Assembly: GCA_019359885.1 (NCBI GenBank)
Contig: JAHBCN010000199.1
Location: 124,001-188,000 of the forward strand
DNA from: Listronotus oregonensis
Taxonomy: Eukaryota > Arthropoda > Insecta > Coleoptera > Curculionidae
DNA: 64,000 nt
Reading direction: 5' to 3'
This document shows, piece by piece, positions 1 through 14,300 of this stretch; position 1 is the first letter of the stretch; each line of letters opens with the position of its first letter. The notes under the pieces were generated by a model, which searched no databases, had not been told where the DNA came from, and saw nothing but the letters and a program-made list of their open reading frames with translations. The translations under genes were made by a program, and so were the position numbers.

Positions 1-350
1 TAGGTCCAGTGGCCTGACTTTCATTTTTTTAGTTTAAGCAACTAAAAATACAACTTTTTTGTCTTTTGATATTTTTTCCTATCTTGTTTCGTTTTAGAGA
101 AAAAAAAAATAAATCCCATTCATTGCAAGGCTCTGGATCCCATTAATAGTTAACTAGTTGCAAATTGAAATTAAATTTTTTAAAGTTCCTTTTTAATAGA
201 TTCCAGAGGCTTGCAATAAATTGTTTTTTTTTCTTGAAAACGAAGAGAGATAGGAAAAAGATAAAATGACAAAAAAGTTGTATTTTTAGTTGTTTAATCT
301 AAAAAAGTATAAAAATAGCAAAGAAGTCAGTGGCGTACAATTTTTCACAA
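1..350. repeat. Foldback (MITE-like) element, possibly cut by the window edge
   Basis: The first ~150 bases and the reverse complement of ~187-345 are the same sequence with scattered differences. For example, the motif aactaaaaatacaac at about 41 returns inverted at 280-295, and the gtggc-type ends return at 10 and 330. This gives a long hairpin with a short loop near 155-187. No coding capacity. It lies in the intron before the first visible Cabin1 exon. Confidence 0.7.
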
Positions 351-878
351 TTATTTTCGGTAAGGTGTCCCCTAAGCCCCCACTGAACTTAATAATTCTA
401 ATTTAATTAGGCCCAAGTTAGACCCCCGTTTATAAAAATAACAATGACAAATTTTGACAAAAAGAAACCGCTACAGGGTTTTTAAGATAAATACAAAAAA
501 TCTATTTTTTTTAAATGTTCCCCCAACACCATGTATCTAAGAAACTATGCCTTTTGGGACCCATAATTTTAAAAATTAAAATTTGGCCGTACATTTTTTA
601 AACACCCTGTATATGACATATTTAGAGCACTTTTTGCTGAAAAAGGGCATTTATAATAAATCATTGTAAATAATTGTAGAACACAAAGTCCCAAGTCCAT
701 TTATACCAGATCTCGTTTCATTTAGCTTACAGACAAGTTAGCAAATGTAGAAAGTCAGAATCATAATACATTAAAAGAAAGTTGTAATTTACTTCAGAAG
801 ATCAGATTCAGGGGGATTTTGTAATTTTTTCGCTTTACAACTTTTGTTTTTTTTTGCTTTGACAAAATTTATTTTTAG

Positions 879-1048
879 GTCCAAAGGGCTGGTGTTTAGC
901 TGAAAATGGCAAACTTTTACACTTTATTTTGGACACTTCCCTTGACCGATTGGATACGCCACTTTTTGAACCATTTAGGGATAAAATTGATATTCATGTT
1001 GAACAAGCTTTGTTCTGTTTATACTTATATCCTAGTAAAAAGAATAAG
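879..1048 (+). CDS. Cabin1: Cabin1 exon (first in window)
   Basis: Acceptor tttttag ends at 878; donor AAG|gtatgt at 1048/1049. It reads in one frame as (G)PKGWCLAENGK... through HVEQALFCLYLYPSKKNK, ending in phase 0. This matches the CABIN1 segment just before the conserved LTWE...LPE block that opens the next exon. The open frame, splice sites and phase all agree. Confidence 0.82.
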
Positions 1049-4000
1049 GTATGTTTATCTTCTGTAGTAATGTTATTATACGCCAATTAAATTATACACA
1101 AATATTAGGACATCTTCCCGAGCATTTTCCAAGTAAATTTACCCAGCCGGTTTTTCAGTGATAAATGTCCGCGCGAAGATGTCTTGCCAGCATGATCAAA
1201 TATCAGGCAACATAACAATAATTGTAATAATAGTGCAAATTACCCTAAGACAATATTTGTGTATTAAGAGTGCAAAGTGATACTTTGCCGCTCTGAGCGA
1301 GAAGATGGCCGATGACGTGCGACGCGTAGCAAAGCGCGGCTATCTTGCAAGAGTGGCAATCTCACTTTGCCCTCGAATTACACATAAGATTTTTTCTACC
1401 GCGGATTTTATAAAAACATTTGGTAAACATTAATGGTTATTGATAACCTTAACTTTAATAGTTTAAAAACACCCACAACTGTCAAAAACAACAGTTTTAC
1501 AGTTTTTCTATTATGGTTTTCATGGTAACAAGGGGGAGCGTTTTGGTTACTTTGCCGCTCGGCGAGCGACAAAGTAAGAAAACGCTCCCTTCTCGGAAAA
1601 GTGCGCTCTCTTTTTGAAGCTCAAACATGGTACTTTTTGCTTGGTTGTGAATTTTGTTTTTGTTTTATGTACTATTAAACATTTTCATGCAGAGTAAAAC
1701 AGCGAACTAAAAACTCAATAAAGCTTTTACTCGCATTACAGAACCTATACATGTTTTTTTTACTTTGGGCTTTACTATAAGTATCGCCTTATAGTAAAGC
1801 CCGGTCCGTCTACAAGTCAAATCGAGATTGGGATGAACATCTTTTATCTTCGTCTCTTCCATGCCATCCTCGCCGAACTCGCCCATCTCTAACAAAAATT
1901 AATTGTTGAACGGGCCGGGATTCCCTTGACTAATAGCAGTACGGATCATTATATTTTTTCCTATTTTAGTTTAATTCGTGATGCAGTATTTTGAATGGAC
2001 CACAAATTTAGCGCTGTTCCAAATAAGATCGAATACACTTTATCAGAAGTTAGAAGTTCTCATGGCTTAAAAATATAATTTTTGTAGGAGACTCTACACA
2101 AAACATGAGGTCTGTTTGTTATTCAGTAATATTTTACACTATTTTACACTTTTTGGACCCACCTAGTCCCACAATACACCTTCCATAAGAGCGATTACGT
2201 AAAAAAAGAATAAAATAGTGAACACTATTTTTTAATAACAAACAGGCCTATGTAAAATTTCAAAAATCAATAATATTTTTTAAAAAACGATCCAAAAATT
2301 CAGGGTTTTTTATTTTAATTGTCTAATAATTTGATTAATATTGCATTAGTTTTTTAAAAAATATCATAAAAACCGTTTTCGAGATATTCCGAAATGAATG
2401 CATGGCTTTCATACATAACAGATATCGACAATGTTAATTATGCACTATTTAATTGTTAATATCTCGTTTCAGAGACGATAAAAAATGTGTTTTTTTCAAT
2501 TAGATAAAAGACACTTTTATTTACCCTATACTTCAATTATATTTAATTCTTAAGAAAAGCCGTTTTACAAGTGCCTTTTAAGCTAATTTTTTAGTATGCT
2601 ATTCTACATTTTATATCGCAAATGTAGTTTTTTAACGCTTATCTCAAAAACAGTAAAAGGTAACAAAATAATTAAGTCGGCTAATAATTACATCAAGCTA
2701 TCAGGTATTTAATAAAAATTAATAGTTAAAAAAGTAATAATGTTAATATTAATTATTATACAGAGTGTTCCTTAATAACATGCTAATATTTAAGGGGGTG
2801 ATTCTTGGACCCATTTTAAGAAAAAAACTTTATATAAATGTATGTCCTAAACGTCTTATCTGTTGAGATACAGGGTGTTAAAATTTTAAGAATTTTTTTT
2901 TTATTGTCATCTTCATACCACTTTAAATATTTTTATGAAAATTGGTGTACGGCGTTTATGCATTAAAAAGCATTTTTTGACCTAAGAAACATTTTTTTAT
3001 TTCCAACAGTGGCGTCCGTAATGGACTCTGACTAGATATTTTTAAAGGAAAAAGTAGTACGCCACTGCTTTCTCTTAAAATAAAAATTATTTTTGGAGTC
3101 GCCGATCAATTTAAAACAAATTTGGTTACTTAACTTTTTTCCGTACGACTCACCGTTTTCCCATAAAAAAAAATTCACTTATTTGCATCTCATTGGACCA
3201 ATTACGAGAAAAAACGATTTATGTAACTTTAAACAATAATTTATTTAATAAGATAACTTTTAACTGTTAGAAATAAAAAAATGTTTCTTAGGTCAAAAAA
3301 TGCTCTTTAATGCGTAAACGCCGTACACCAATCTTCATAAAAATATTTAAAGTGGTATGAAAATGACAATATTTTTTTTCTTAAAATTTTAACACCCTGT
3401 ATCTCAAAAGATAAGACGTTTAGGACATACATTCATATGAAGTTTTTTTTTTTAAATGGGTCCAAGAATCACACCCTTAAATATTGGCATGTTACATTTG
3501 TTTATTATTGACAGCAATTTTTCTAAAATTGTGACTTTTTTAAAGTTATAAACTAAACTAAACAAACTATTCTTAGGCACAAAAAAATCTGGTAATAATA
3601 CACGGCGTCTTTTAAAAAGGACGCATTAAATGAGAATTTGGTTTTTAAATTTTAAATTCGATAAAAAATCATGTAGTCTTGCTGGCTAAAATGCTAGCCA
3701 TTATCCGCCAAAATTGACATTTTTTAATGTGTCAAAAATGGAATTATTTGGGGGAATTTCATAAAACTTTTAAGAAAAAGTTATTTCTAATGCAATTCTA
3801 GTTCCATGTACAAATTATAAGCCACCTCTGATGAAGTTGATTATTTCACTACTTTTTACAAGTTAAAAAAATTGTTTAAAAAACTTACTTTATCCTACCC
3901 ATACTAACAAAACTTTTCTAAAAGTAGTTTTATAAGAAACCCTACATTGTTTTTTGGAAATATCAACATTAGGACTGGAAAATTTTAATATAAGTTTAGT

Positions 4001-7000
4001 GATACGTGAATTAGCTTTTCCACTTTTACAAATTTTGTTCTGAATGGTAAACTTGTTTAAAAACCGCAGTCTATTGCTAATAGGCATACAAGAGTCAAGT
4101 TAGGTGGCAGTAACTACTGCCTGTACCTAAAATATACGCAATGCATTACGATATCTGTTTTATGTTGCATATTTTACTAGTCGCAGAGGTGTTTTTAAAT
4201 TGCGACATATTTTTGGGTAAAAAAAAATTATTAGCCCTTTTAACATGTACATGCGCACCTTTGAATAAAAACAAATTTATTTTTCTAAAATTAAATATGT
4301 TAGAGTTTTTAGATGTTATATTTTAAGCAACTCTTATATATCCTTAAATATAATACCAAGTAAAAGCAAATTGATAGCCCTGTCAAATTGCATTTGAAAA
4401 ATGGATTTATACTGGTTTAAAGTATCTAATCATATGATTTTCATTACACCAAAAAAGTTTTTTTTATAAGTACTTAACACTTATGTGTATTATAATATAA
4501 CAGTAAACACTTTTAAATTTTAGATTTCTCGCCATTTGGTTGATCACAACGTCAATCCGCTTCCGTTAACATGGGAACGTTCCTTTCAACTCTACCAGTA
4601 CTACGCACCTGATAGTCTTCCAGAATTTAATTCCTACAAAAATGCCTCTATTTCTTCAGATCTAGAACAGCTATTTAAAAGAATTATTGGTCTAGTACCA
4701 TCCATATGCGCACTACACGATCACTTGCCTAAAATTATGGACTATATTCATGGAAAAACTGAAAAGCTACCCGATCCTGTTGAATTTCCCAATAAAGTAC
4801 GCGCTATTTATTATCTACTTGGTGACTACTATTTTAAGGAAAAAGAATTTGCCAGATGCATTAAATACTTTCAGTTAGACCTCTGCATAAATCCTATAAG
4901 ACTCGATTCCTGGGCATCGCTTGGTCTGAGTTATGCAGCTCAGTTGGAAAACACACTAAACTATTGTGAAAAAATTAAAAATGAAGCTGATTTTTTCGAT
5001 AAAGCGAAATCAGCTCAAGTTTGCTTTAGAAAAGCCTTGGAATTGGATCCTGAAAACTTAGTGCTCTGGATTGAATGTGGCTCATTTGAATATATGGTGC
5101 ATTCATTTTGTTCACGCCTGATTAAATTTGAGTCGGAGAGTTTTAGCATGGAAAAGTAAGTTTTAAGTTCTTTATTATTTTTTCTAATAAATAGCTGCCT
5201 AAGTGAATAAATAGATGTTTAAATTCTATTGTACAGAAAACGGTAAGCAAAAGAGATGATTAAATATGCAAGTTTCACACAATCAAATTAAAGACTCAGG
5301 CTATTATTTTTTAGTAAAATATTAGGTATATAATCTAAAAAAAAAGCTTTTTTGCAATTTTTTTTTATATTAAAAAAGCATAAATAAAATTCCCAATGTT
5401 TAATGTATTTTTAAGTGACTTAAAACACTTTCTGATTGGTCAACGTCATCGTCCCCGCTTTTGTTGCCAAATATATTAGTACAATTACACAACCTCACAA
5501 AAAAAATAAAAGTTCGGACTTGTGGGTCAGACATATGTGTTCCAATGTATTTTTCGACGCTGAGTCCGATTTCAAGCTTAGAAATGGCCCTCCACGTCTG
5601 GAATTGGCCACAGGGGTCAAAATTGGCCTCTAAAGGGCCTGAAAGATGGATTCCGGGATGAGGCGAGGTCAAAGGTGCGTTCTCAAGCCAAAGCTGGATT
5701 TGTGGTCGAAAAGTTTATTGCCAACTGAAATTTCCCGTTCGGTACCGGGAAAATGACCCCTTAGGGGCCGGAAAATCATGTTTCGGACGCCACATTCGCA
5801 ACAGTGGCATTTTTTAGTCCTTTTTAAATTCTGGAACTTAGACTGTGCTCGAAAATTGAGTGTGGAGAAATACATGGATAAAGGATAGAGGCATTAGAAT
5901 CGGTGAATCGACCATTCAGAATGTTTTGGATACCTGGAAAAACTATTACTCAGAAATAATTCTTGAATTCAGGCGTGAACCTTCTCGACCTCACACTTGC
6001 TTGCAGAGAGGAAGATGTCCAACCCCGGCAGGGGTATTATTTCATGGAAATACCACTGTTGCAATTGCGGCGTCCGAAACAAGATTTTCCGGCCCCTAAG
6101 GGGCATTTTCAAGGACCAAAACAGTTGGCCATAAAGTTGTCAAGCACAGTCTGAGTTCCAGAATTAAAAACTACATAAAAATGCGACTGTTGCGATTGCG
6201 GCGTTCAGAACATAATTTCGGCCCCTAAGGGGTTATTTTCCGTTCCAAAACGGGAAATTAAAGTTGGCCATACATTTTTTGAGCAGTCTGAGTTACAGTA
6301 CATAAAAATACCCTTGATGCGGTTGCGGCGTCCAAAACACGATTTTCCGGCCCCTAGGGGGTTATTTTCCCGGTCCTAAATGGGAAATTCTAGTTGGCCA
6401 TAACTTTTCGAGTACAGTCTGAGTGCCAGAATTTTAAAGTACATTAAAATACCACTGTTGCGATTGCGGCGTTCGAAACACGATTTTTCGGCCCCCAAGG
6501 GGTTATTCTCCCGGTCCCAAACGGAGAAGTTTAGTTGATCATAAACTTTTTGATCACAAATCCGGCTTTGGCTTAAGAATGCACCTTCGACTTCGCCTTA
6601 TCCCAGAATCGATCTTGCGGGCCCTATGGAGGCCATTTTTGGCCCCTGGAGCCAATTCTAGACGTGGAAGGCCATTTCAGCGTCGAAAAATACATGGGAA
6701 TACATATGTCTGACCCACAAGTCCGAACTTTTATTATTTTTTTTGTGGGGCTGCGTTATTCAACTGTAGAATGATTATTTATTTAGACGATAACTCATAC
6801 AAAAAAGGATTTTTAATCCCAAATTAAGTGAAAAATTTATTTAAAACAAAGGGCAGATACCCAAAACAACAAAGTGGTTGGTTAGATTGGGAAGAATTGG
6901 AAGTAACTATAAGGGATTTTAATTTGATTTTATTAGACTGTTGACGTCACAGCACTGAAGCGCGTTTTTGGTTGAATTTAAATTTTTAGTTTTTAATTAT

Positions 7001-8295
7001 TTGTTATAGAGAAACAAGGTATTTTTTTAAATATGTTTTATAGTTTTGTGTCGGATTCATGTTTCGCTAAGTTCTTGCTGATTGGGTTACTCGGCTGAAA
7101 AGTTTCTAAAGAATGGGACCACTTCGGTTCTGGCCCCGGGCTATAGCAAACTATGTATGCTCATTTCTATTGACCTCTATGAGCTGGCGGATCGCCTGAA
7201 ACAAAAGAAAAAAAAACAAAAAAAAAAAACCTATCCACGTTTCGGTGGCAAGTCGACCACCATTATCAAGATGAACTTAATTTGTAGGAATTTTGATTAA
7301 AAAATTTAGGAAATTTTAAAAGTTTTTTTAGTATTTATGACGTTTTGTCATAAAATCTTATGACAAAACGACAACAACATTTTTTATTCGGGAGTTTTTT
7401 TTTCAAGAAACAGATTCTAAATAAATATAAGCATTTCACCTTTAGTCACCTAGTTTGTATTTTTTATAGGTTTGAAATACTTGAAAAAGAAAAAGAGAGT
7501 TACCTTGACAGTTCTGGCAATAGTTTAGAACGTGCTATAGCGTTATATGAGATTGATGATAGTAACGAGCCAGATGAAAGATGGTTGCAATATTATATAC
7601 TTGGGAAAATTGCGGAAAAGAAAAGAAAAGAACCAACAGAATACCTACAATACTATCTGACAGTAAGTTAAAAACCACTTTATGAGATAATCTCTTAGTT
7701 AATTTACTGATATTTACAAGGACAAGAAAGACAACTTACTTGTCTTCCCCTGTTGTAACTAAAAGAATTAACTAGTTTACTTTTTTAGGCAAGTAATCTT
7801 CTACACGAAAACAAAGCTACCTACCCGGAAAAAATTAATTATAACAACCCACAACATTTATCTGTTGAAACGCTAGAACTTCACTATAGAATTCACGCCT
7901 CAGTGCTAAAATATTTGGAAATGCATGAAGGGAAAGAAATATTAAATACATTAGGGGCATTTTTTAAGAAATGTCTTAATTCAACTGCGAAGCATTTTGT
8001 GGTGGTACCTCCACCAGCACCTCCACAGTAAGTTATATTTAAGAAACTAATATAAATTCTATGAAATTATTACCTGCAGTTGGCTACACGACCTTTTTTA
8101 CCCTAGTTTTGACTCTTTTATTTGTTTTTATTGAGAATTTTTGGTGAAAACCTATTTTTTTGTTTGGACTTGAGAACTGTAACTCTGTTGATGTCTCCAA
8201 GTGTTTCAAATCGCAACCTGTCATTAGCCGCAACACGAGTTGTGGCTTCCTCAACTTCCATTATCGTATAAACAGACCCTCAGAAACTTTGAATC

Positions 8296-8344
<49 letters not shown>

Positions 8345-11300
8345 ATTTTTGGTGAAAACCTATTTGTTTGTTTGGACTTGAGAACTGTAACCTGTTGATG
8401 TCCCAAGTGTTTCAAATGCAACCTGTCATTAGCTAACATGGAATTGTGGCTCTCAACTTCCATTATTGTATAAACAGACCCTCAGAACTTTGAATCTTGT
8501 TACTTGTAATTAGAAAATCTTTAAAGTGTGATACCATTAATTTATGAACAGGCATAAGAAGATAATTGCCTCTAAAATTGAATGTTAAGCTTGACTATCC
8601 TAACTGTTTATTAATTTCAATATAAACCCATAAAAAGAGTGAATTTTCGTCTAAATCGAAAGGAATAATAGTTTATATATTTGTTTAGAGTTAACATAAA
8701 TAATATGGATTATGCCAACTAAAATGTTAATATCATGATATACTTGTATATATTTTCAGAATTTATACATTTCTGACAGTTTATTAGGGTAAATTAAAGT
8801 TAAAATATTTTGGTTTATTGTCCCAAATATACAGGAATATTTAAAAATAAAGATTTTTTTTTTGGTTTGTTCCCACAAGATATTTTGTCACGTGTAAAGA
8901 GGTACTTAGTTTCAAAATCTGCACATTTTTCTGGCAATTTTTTAACAGGGGTATAATAAAATTAAGCTACCCATAACAAGAACATCTACATCTACAGGGT
9001 AAAGTATCAAGGTGGTTTCATGTCTTCTGGATTTACCTATATTTTTAGGATAAGTCATTTTAAAATCGTTTGCCGCGCAAGAAATTTCTGGTGTAAAATT
9101 ACTTATTAATAATTTAATATTGTTCATTAAATTATTTATTAATTTATATAAATATTAGCTTAAAAAATAAGTAAATTTTATCTTCTTTTAACATTGTCTC
9201 TTAAAGTTTTTATATTTTGTGGGAACAAACCAAAAAAAGTTTTTATTTCTAAACATTCCTATATATTTGGAACAATAAACCAAAATATTTTAACTTACAT
9301 TTACCTTAATAAATTGTCACAAACGTATAAATTCTAAACATTTATACAAGTATATCACAATATTAACATTTTAGTTGGCATATCCAAATTATTTATTCGA
9401 TACTGGACCACCTTGTATGTATTAAATGTTAAATCAAATTATTCTAACTGTAAACAAATGTATAAAATATTATTCCGTTAGATTTAGAAGAAAATTCACT
9501 CTTTTTATGCGTTTATATTGGAACTAATAGACTGTTAGGCTTCAACTTCATAATGATTTTTGGGCCACCCTATACGCCTGTAGTGCGATATCATTTAGGC
9601 TTGCATTTTTTTTAACATGGTCAATTTATAATCTTTTTTTGTAGAAAATAAAATATCCTATCGAAGTGACACCTTATATTTAAAACAAAAACATTTTTTT
9701 CAAAATAAATGCAAAAAGCGAATTTAAAAACATTGCATTTTTTAGATTTTTTCCACAATTTTTTTCTTAGACAAGGTAGGTATTTAGAGAAAAGAAGGCT
9801 GACTTTGAAACATTTAATTTATACATAAAAAGGGCTGTTTTATAACGTTATATTATTAATTAAACAGAGTTTATTATTAATTATTTTTAAGTGCAGCAAT
9901 GGAGAGAAGTTAAATTGAATTGACTTAAATGGGGTTGGAAGTCGCAAAAAATGGCCTAATGTCTGTTCCTCCTAGCTAGTCATAAAGCTTGTAAATGTTC
10001 AAAAGGCTGTTAACCTAATTGTGGGTGCAGGAGATTTGGTATTAAATGTTACATTTTGTTGTTAAAAGTGCGCAAGAGTAAATGATATCCAATGGTTTTT
10101 AAAGTAATTTTAACAAATTTTATTACCTGTTTTTTTTTAATGTTACACCTTGGTTTTTAAAGTTATTTTCAGATCGATTTTTTGTCGGGCAAAAAAACCC
10201 GAAAAATATTTTTTAATAATGTTTTCCCTGTTTTTTTCCATCGAAGCGTTTGTGTAATAACGCACTTGGTGGATTGGTAATTTTGCTATTAGAGCCCTTT
10301 GGCTTTCTAGATATGTGGTTATGGCTTTTTTATTTAAAATATTAAAGTCTAACATGTTGAAATATTAAACTACATTTTTTCCAACCAAGGCTTGCATATT
10401 GATTCACTAATTTTTTAAAACATTTTCTATTGCATTATATATAAATAATAAATTTCTTTGTATATTTTGTTTGTATTATATATTTTATACTTTTATTGTC
10501 ATTTTCATTTAAATATTTTAATGTTTTTAGTTCATTTAATAAATCTTTCGTATATTTTCTTCTGGAGCCAATTAAAACTAGTCTTGGTAATTTCATTTGT
10601 AAGGTTTCCACTGCATAATTTTTATTTACTTTTTCATATGATATTTCTTTCAGTCTTTAAACTTCTTTCTCATGATTTGCTTTTATGATTATTCCGCCAT
10701 TTCTAATTTCCTTAATCCCTCTTACATTTGCTTGAACACTAATTGGATTGCCTTTTCTTCTTACGTCTTTTTATGTTTGTTGACTATTTTCATTATTTTT
10801 TGCCTTAATAATAACTACTGGGATGTTCTCTTTTTCAATTTTTTTTCATTAATTTGTTTTATTTCTGTTGAATATGATTTTCGTTCTGAATTTGATTTAC
10901 ATTAATGTCAATAACAATTCCAATTAATTTTGTTATTTGTTATTGATAATTACTTCCAAATTTTCGATATTTTCAATTTTCTTTATTAAATATTCTGTTT
11001 TGTTGTACATTTCAAGAAAGAAACATATTTTCTTCTTTTAATTTTTCAACAGTTGTATTTGAGTTATTTTCTTTTATACAAATAGGATCTCCATTCTTTT
11101 TTTTATTTCTGAAGCATTTTTTGTTAAGTTGGAGCAATTTAAACAAAACCGTTTAAAACAAAAAGAGCATCTGATAGAAAATATGTTCTTAGTAAATTCT
11201 AAAAAACAATTACCACATTTTTATAAATCATTTTGGTTGTAGTCTATATTTTTGACTATAGTTGTTTGTGTTTTTTATCGTATGAGTTAATTTTAAAAGT

Positions 11301-14300
11301 TTTAAAAAAATCAGAATACTTTTGATATTTTGAATATTTTAATGAATAACAACTTTCTTCTTACGAATTTTCATTATTTTCATTTACCTTTGTATCGTGA
11401 ATTACTGACATTGACAATGATATTTTTCGTCGATTTTTGTTACCCATTCTTTTCTTAAAAAAACTTACTTTTTATTCATTCTTATTTAGAATCTTAAGAA
11501 TCTTAAAAAACCTTTTCTTTGTACTCAATTTATTTTTTTTTAGATAAAAGAGCTAAATTTTTACTTTTTAAAATTGACCATTTTTAAAAGGTATATAAGA
11601 ATATAAAGAACATTTCTTTTTCAATATAGATGGTAATTCTTTAAAAGTTAATTTAAAAAAATGTCTCTTGATGAAATAATAAATTAATTTTAATATTTCC
11701 AGAGTACCATCAAAGACTGCTGAAAACAGCCTTAGCACAAATACAAATCAAAGCTTTCAAGATCAGTTTTTAAATTCCATAAAAAATTTGAATGAAAGCG
11801 ATATTACCGACTTACCTGAGGATGCGGAAGATGCCAAAGAAATAGTAAAACAATGTCTTGACAACATTCTTGTAAGGTAGATGAAATCGTTAAAAAGCAA
11901 GAACTGAAAGAAACGGATCAAAAAGAAAATGATACCAAAACATCTGTAGATCAATTAAAAAAGGATTCACCGCAGGAAGAAAATGAAGATTTAGATGTCA
12001 CAATAATTGAGGAGGAACAGGATATTATAAACATTTCCGATTCTGAGGATGAAACTTTACAGGCTACTGAAAAAACAAACGAAGCAAAAGAAGAAACATC
12101 TGAAACAAAAAATAAGGAAAACCAAGCATTAATATGGAAGTTGATGTTTCTGAGCAGGTACAAGATGTCCAGTCTTTATTAGATAAAATGATGGAACAAA
12201 CAATGAAAGATACCGAGAAAATGGATGATTCTGATGCTAATAACAGCGGAACAGAGCAAATCGAAGAAGTTGTTATTACTGAAGATACTGTGGAGATATC
12301 AAAAGGTAAAGTTATTTAGTTATATATTTTATTTTTATTGTGAGGTTTTATTTCTAAATATGTCTTTCGTTTTCGAAAAAAAAGGTAAATTAACTAGTAA
12401 ACTTATTTATGACATTTTTTTGCAGGCGAGTTTACTGAAACTAAACCAAGTGACGAAGCAGAAATTGCAGTTGTTAAAACAAACACAGAAAACAAAAGAC
12501 CTGCTGAGGATGATCCCAGTAGCTCATCTTCGTCTAGCAGTAGTGACAGTAGTAGTTCAGATTCAGACAGTGATGATTCCGACAGTTCATCCAGTTCATC
12601 TTCTTCAGACACCACAAATGAAAACATGTCAAACAACGAAATATTACAACTGGTCGATAAGTGCGTACATGGTCTAGAAATATGTATAACGCGTTTACCA
12701 CAGAATTATAAAGCTCTTTATAGACTGGCGCACTTATTCTTTCATTATAAAGGACGCAAAGATTATACTAAATGCAAACAGCTACTTCTGGGAGAGTATA
12801 AATGCAAGGATGGAGCCATTGTAACTGGATTGTTTTCCGAAAGAAAAACTACCAACTTCTTTAACGGTGTTTGGCGTATACCTTCAACAGAAATTGACCG
12901 GCCGGGATCTTTAGCAGCTCACATGAATAGATGTATTTCTCTAGTTCTTCAAGTGTTGAGAAACACCAATGACACTAAGACATTAATGGAGCTCTGTATG
13001 CAACTAAGAAAGATTCCAGATCGTGACAAAATATACATTAAGGATAGTGAAAGAAAGGCGTTTTCAGAGCAAGCAATGAGTATGTGTATTCAGAGCTTTA
13101 AAAGCCAAATAAAAAATGTCCCCAATATGCAAAATCAACAGATTCAGAAGCTTTTACATGATTTATTTAGAATTTATCAGAGAATCCAAAAACACATTCC
13201 CTCAAAAGAGTCTGCTTTTTCTGGAATGCTTACAGATGTTTACAAACAGTTTATTAAAGAGAATATTCCTGATAATGTTAATGTCCTAGACTTGGCAATC
13301 AAATTCTGTCAGCAACACAGGCCTACAGAGAAGCATAAGACTACGCTTCACAATACAAATTTGGCATTTTCTAGAAGCCCAGGAGTCGCTAATCCTCCCG
13401 TGCACATAACCCCTAGTATGTTATCGGGACATTCAAAGACTTTAAAACCTCCATCTGTTGGAAGACCTAGGGGACGACCACCGCTGCCTAAAGTACCTGG
13501 ACAGGTACGGCAACCTAGAGCTAAAGCTCCTAATAGTACAAATATGGGGTCGTATCCTTGGCAAAATCCCATGTATAATAGTAGTAATTATGGCTATGAG
13601 TATTTAAAGCATTATCAAGATGAATTAATAAAGCAGTACAGCCAAAATTTGAGTATTTCGCAATTAAATCAACTTACTCAGTTCTTTTCAACGGGACAAT
13701 TAAACAATCCTGCTGTATCGCAAGCCAGCCAGTTTTTAGCACAAGCAAGCTTATTAAATCCTACTTCAGGCTTACTAAGACCACCTACGTCCGGTATTGG
13801 AACTGGAGCGATACCAACTTCTACATCATCCATATTAGATCAAAGTGCTGCATTAAAAGGGTTTAATCCTCAGCTATCTCCGGCTTTAGCTAACTTAACG
13901 CCTGAGCAACTGAAATTTTTAGAATCCATGCTACCAAATATGCCAAAACAATCGTCTGGATCAAAATCAAGCTTGAGTGGGCCAAAAAGTAGTGGAAATC
14001 AACATACTGCAGCACATCGGACCTATACCAGCTTAAGTAACTCATCTAAGTCTACAAGCAACTTAAAGACATCAGGGTCGAGTTTAAAATCATCACCCCC
14101 TGATGTTCAACAATTAAAAGCTAGTGGGAAACCTTCAGCAATGGTGTTTAAAGAACCCCTTCATACAAAGGCTCAACAATCTTCTGGTACTTCTGATGAT
14201 AAAACTGCTAATTTGTTAATGAAAGATAGACCTAATATTTCCATAACGCCTGTGGGTGGTTTGTCAGTAACCCCTGTGACTACAAGCCATTCTGTTTCTA

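Larger units (their letters stand above)
1049..4523. other. Cabin1 intron with several palindromic repeats, no gene seen
   Basis: AT-rich intron. It holds hairpins at 1534-1589 and 1767-1802, a MITE at 2107-2250 and a foldback element at 2781-3495. The open frames in it are short, have no recognisable domain and overlap repeats, so I do not call them genes. Confidence 0.7.
5156..7469. other. Cabin1 intron dominated by a foldback element
   Basis: Most of it is the inverted and tandem repeat at 5483-6765, plus one copy of a dispersed repeat at 7050-7285. The several overlapping open frames at 5400-6154 lie wholly within inverted-repeat DNA and are taken as chance. Confidence 0.7.

Noticed and set aside
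5400..6154. Several overlapping ORFs of 60-90 codons
   Set aside because: All lie in the foldback element and its tandem repeats; frames on both strands are open only by composition.
6048..6551. CRISPR-like array
   Set aside because: Units are whole tandem repeats with no short repeat/unique spacer pattern, in a eukaryotic intron.
10458..10905. Hydrophobic ORFs suggesting membrane proteins
   Set aside because: Phe/Leu/Ile-rich because the region is T-rich; no splice support, no domain.
12225..12677. 150-codon plus-strand ORF overlapping Cabin1
   Set aside because: It crosses an intron and reads out of frame to Cabin1; composition follows the overlapping exon.
13348..13572. Minus-strand ORF within Cabin1
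   Set aside because: Shadow of the well-supported plus-strand exon; no domain.
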